The position numbers were made by a program, and so were the translations under genes. From Acetofilamentum sp. (GTDB lineage: Bacteria; Bacteroidota; Bacteroidia; Bacteroidales; JAFGXI01), in NCBI GenBank assembly GCA_020720565.1, contig DYOK01000105.1, positions 1 through 9,118 on the forward strand: DNA of 9,118 bases, written 5' to 3'. Positions 6,913 to 9,118 of the stretch are shown piece after piece. The notes under the pieces were generated by a model that was not told the origin of the DNA, ran no database searches, and worked only from the letters and a program-made list of their open reading frames with translations. The stretch's first letter is position 1, and every line of letters starts with the position of its first letter.

Positions 6913-6923
6913 AAAACCAAAAC

Positions 6924-8870
6924 ATGGAAGAAAATAAAAACATGGAATACTCAGCCAATAGTATTCAAGTATTAGAAGGATTAGAAGCGGTAAGAAAACG
7001 TCCTGCGATGTATATTGGCGACATAGGAATCAAAGGTTTGCATCATTTGGTGTACGAGGTAATCGACAACTCTATTGACGAGGCTTTAGCTGGTCACTGC
7101 TCAAATATCGAGGTTGTGATAAACGAAGACAATTCGGTTACAGTTACCGATAATGGTCGTGGAATACCTGTAGGCATGCACGAAAAGGAAGGAAAGTCGG
7201 CTTTAGAGGTTGTAATGACGGTTTTGCACGCAGGAGGTAAATTTGATAAAGATTCTTATAAAGTATCCGGTGGTCTACACGGTGTTGGGGTTTCGTGCGT
7301 TAATGCATTGTCGACCCGTTTAACCGCTACGGTTCACAGAGATGGCAAAGTGTATCAACAAACATACAACATTGGTAACCCAGTTACACCCGTTGAAGAG
7401 ATTGGTATAAGCGATATTACGGGAACCGTTGTTCAGTTTTGGCCCGATGGAAGTATTTTCCAAGACATAGTTTATCATTATGATATTTTGGCAGGTAGAA
7501 TGCGCGAATTGGCATTCTTGAACAAAGGAATCGAGTTAACACTTACCGACCTTCGAGAGAAACACGAAGACGGTACTTTTAAAGGGGAACGCTTTTTCTC
7601 GACCCGAGGCTTAAGCGAATTTGTTGATTATATCGATGCAGCGCGCGAAAAGTTAATTGCTGAAACTATTCATATCGAGGAAATAAATGGTGAGGTTCCT
7701 GTCGAAATAGCGCTACAATATAATACCTCATATTCCGAAAATATTTTTTCGTACGTAAACAATATTAATACAATCGAAGGCGGCACGCATTTAACCGGTT
7801 TTAGACGTGGATTAACCCGTACTTTAAAGAAATATGCCGACGATTCGGGGATGCTATCGAAATTAAAATTTGATATTTCGGGCGACGATTTTCGAGAAGG
7901 ACTAACTGCCATTGTCTCGGTTAAAGTTCAAGAACCTCAATTCGAAGGTCAAACAAAAACCAAACTAGGTAATTCAGATGTAAGTTTATTTGTCGACCAA
8001 GCGGTTAGTAAAATGCTAACGCATTATTTGGAAGAAAACCCTAAAGATGCCAAAATAATTGTCGAAAAAGTTATTTTAGCTGCCACAGCACGCCATGCTG
8101 CTCGAAAAGCTCGAGAATTGGTTCAGCGTAAAACTTCGATGACTGGAGGAGGCTTACCGGGTAAATTGAGCGATTGTGCCTCACGTGTTCCTGCCGAATC
8201 AGAATTGTTTTTGGTTGAGGGAGACTCGGCGGGTGGAACGGCCAAGCAAGGCAGAAACAGACACTATCAAGCTATTTTGCCTTTAAAAGGTAAAATTCTG
8301 AATGTTGAAAAAGCCATGCAACATAAAATTTTCGATAGCGAAGAGATCAAAAACATTTATACTGCATTGGGTGTTTTTATTGGCACCGAAGACGATTCGA
8401 AAGCACTTAATGTCGAAAAATTACGTTATCATAAAATTGTGATAATGACCGATGCCGACGTGGACGGTAGCCACATTATGACATTGATTATGACACTTTT
8501 CTTTAGATACATGAAACCGCTGATCGAATTGGGTTATGTGTACATTGCTGCACCACCGCTTTATTTGGTAAAAAAAGGTAAAGAGCAACGCTATTGCTGG
8601 AACGAAAACGATCGATTAAGAGCCATACAAGAAATGGGAAAAGGAAACGATTCTGGTTTGCACATCCAACGATACAAAGGTCTTGGAGAGATGAACGCAG
8701 AGCAATTGTGGGACACTACCATGAATCCTGATAATCGAATCTTAAAACAAATTACCATCGAGAATGCAGCCGAATCCGATCATGTTTTTTCTATGTTGAT
8801 GGGAGAGGACGTGCCACCTCGTAGAGCATTTATCGAGGAAAATGCCACTTATGCCAATATCGATATTTAA
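6924..8870 (+). CDS. gyrB: DNA gyrase subunit B
   Basis: GyrB is the ATPase subunit of the A2B2 topoisomerase that introduces negative supercoils. At 648 residues it is complete and of the short type, lacking the large insertion of enterobacterial GyrB. The GHKL ATPase domain shows YEVIDNSIDEA (E45 catalytic, N49), DNGRGIP (76-82), LHAGGKF (101-107) and GGLHGVG (116-122). The transducer domain ends with EGQTKTKLGN (341-350), which has the Lys that contacts the ATP gamma-phosphate. The TOPRIM domain carries VEGDSAGG (E432) and MTDADVDGSHI (D510, D512, D514) for magnesium. The C-terminal QRYKGLGEMN (582-591) is the GyrB signature. Two starts are possible, 6924 (MEENKNMEYS) and 6942 (MEYS); the longer is used because the N-terminal extension is normal in this phylum. 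It begins a plus-strand unit with a strong terminator after it, so it is probably monocistronic. Confidence 0.98.
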   Translation: MEENKNMEYSANSIQVLEGLEAVRKRPAMYIGDIGIKGLHHLVYEVIDNSIDEALAGHCSNIEVVINEDNSVTVTDNGRGIPVGMHEKEGKSALEVVMTVLHAGGKFDKDSYKVSGGLHGVGVSCVNALSTRLTATVHRDGKVYQQTYNIGNPVTPVEEIGISDITGTVVQFWPDGSIFQDIVYHYDILAGRMRELAFLNKGIELTLTDLREKHEDGTFKGERFFSTRGLSEFVDYIDAAREKLIAETIHIEEINGEVPVEIALQYNTSYSENIFSYVNNINTIEGGTHLTGFRRGLTRTLKKYADDSGMLSKLKFDISGDDFREGLTAIVSVKVQEPQFEGQTKTKLGNSDVSLFVDQAVSKMLTHYLEENPKDAKIIVEKVILAATARHAARKARELVQRKTSMTGGGLPGKLSDCASRVPAESELFLVEGDSAGGTAKQGRNRHYQAILPLKGKILNVEKAMQHKIFDSEEIKNIYTALGVFIGTEDDSKALNVEKLRYHKIVIMTDADVDGSHIMTLIMTLFFRYMKPLIELGYVYIAAPPLYLVKKGKEQRYCWNENDRLRAIQEMGKGNDSGLHIQRYKGLGEMNAEQLWDTTMNPDNRILKQITIENAAESDHVFSMLMGEDVPPRRAFIEENATYANIDI

Positions 8871-8904
8871 GGGTTTCGATTCATTCTTTTAACTGACATT
8901 AAAT

Positions 8905-8946
8905 CACAAAAAAAGGTTTGCTTATTTTAGCAAACCTTTTTTTGTG
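8905..8946. terminator. Bidirectional intrinsic terminator after gyrB
   Basis: Two perfectly complementary 18-base arms, CACAAAAAAAGGTTTGCT (8905-8922) and its complement (8929-8946), enclose the 6-base loop TATTTT. The A7 and T7 tracts within the arms supply a U-rich tail in either direction. It lies 34 bases after the gyrB stop. Confidence 0.92.
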
Positions 8947-8949
8947 TTA

Positions 8950-9109
8950 TACCAAATACATTTTCAAATGACTGATAAATAAAATGAGAAATATTTTTCT
9001 TTTTCAAAGCAAAATTTCTTTGTATAGTGGGCACTATATGAATAAATTTTAATGCAGAAAAAGGGAAATAGAGCCGTTTTATATCGGTCATTTGAAGGTG
9101 TTTTTGGTA
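8950..9109. mobile_element. 160-bp fold-back element, MITE-like, with candidate TTA target duplication
   Basis: The outer 29 bases on each side (8949-8977 and 9082-9110) are inverted copies matching at 25 of 29 positions. Similarity continues inward with small gaps: TAAAA, TTTTTC and AAAATTT blocks recur in both arms. The arms meet in a perfect TATAGTG-GG-CACTATA hairpin (9023-9038) at the centre. The whole unit is thus one long imperfect palindrome with arms of about 79 bases. TTA occurs directly on both sides (8947-8949 and 9110-9112), as a 3-bp target-site duplication would. No open frame is present, so any movement would need a transposase from elsewhere. It could instead be a repetitive palindromic element or a large RNA hairpin. 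Confidence 0.65.
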
Positions 9110-9118
9110 TTAATAAAC

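Larger units (their letters stand above)
6596..6923. other. Divergent promoter region between the 96-aa gene and gyrB
   Basis: 328 bases without a convincing gene. It contains the promoter candidates for both flanking genes (6621-6628 minus, 6837-6868 plus), the inverted repeat at 6745-6771 and hairpin copy 3 at 6898-6912. No tRNA or known riboswitch fold was recognised. Confidence 0.6.

Noticed and set aside
8949..9110. tRNA or riboswitch downstream of gyrB
   Set aside because: The paired structure is one long hairpin along the whole unit, with no cloverleaf, anticodon arm or known aptamer pattern.

Overview
The window reads as chromosomal DNA from a member of the Bacteroidota, probably Flavobacteriia-like or a related free-living lineage. 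It is AT-rich. It carries two Sec-signal-bearing secreted proteins of types common in type IX secretion organisms, one ending in a T9SS-like C-terminal sorting domain. Several upstream regions carry Bacteroidota-type TAnnTTTG -7 boxes, and start codons are preceded by A/T-rich leaders without a clear Shine-Dalgarno sequence.

Layout. At 1-1202 (minus) lies the N-terminal 400 codons of a secreted fibronectin type III protein that runs off the left edge. A divergent intergenic region separates it from mpl (1432-2796, plus), a murein tripeptide ligase of cell-wall recycling. A short convergent gap carries a 47-bp tandem duplication. It is followed by a minus-strand cluster read from right to left: secreted endonuclease I-family nuclease (5979-4954), trmD tRNA (guanine-37-N1)-methyltransferase (4909-4223) and a membrane-anchored metallophosphoesterase (4200-2974). 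The gaps of 44 and 22 bp suggest one operon. After 325 non-coding bases comes a 96-aa protein of unknown function (6595-6305, minus). It is divergent from gyrB (6924-8870, plus), which is complete. GyrB is followed by a perfect 18-bp-stem bidirectional terminator and, directly abutting it, a 160-bp fold-back element that looks like a MITE.

The protein-coding genes are mostly ordinary housekeeping and secretion functions. The less ordinary material is non-coding: three copies of a short hairpin (GGTCGAAGACC core) at 6083, 6292 and 6898, one serving as the likely terminator of the 96-aa gene and one lying 12 nt before the gyrB start; the inverted-repeat element after gyrB; and the 47-bp tandem repeat after mpl. 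I saw no CRISPR array, tRNA, rRNA, transposase or defence system.
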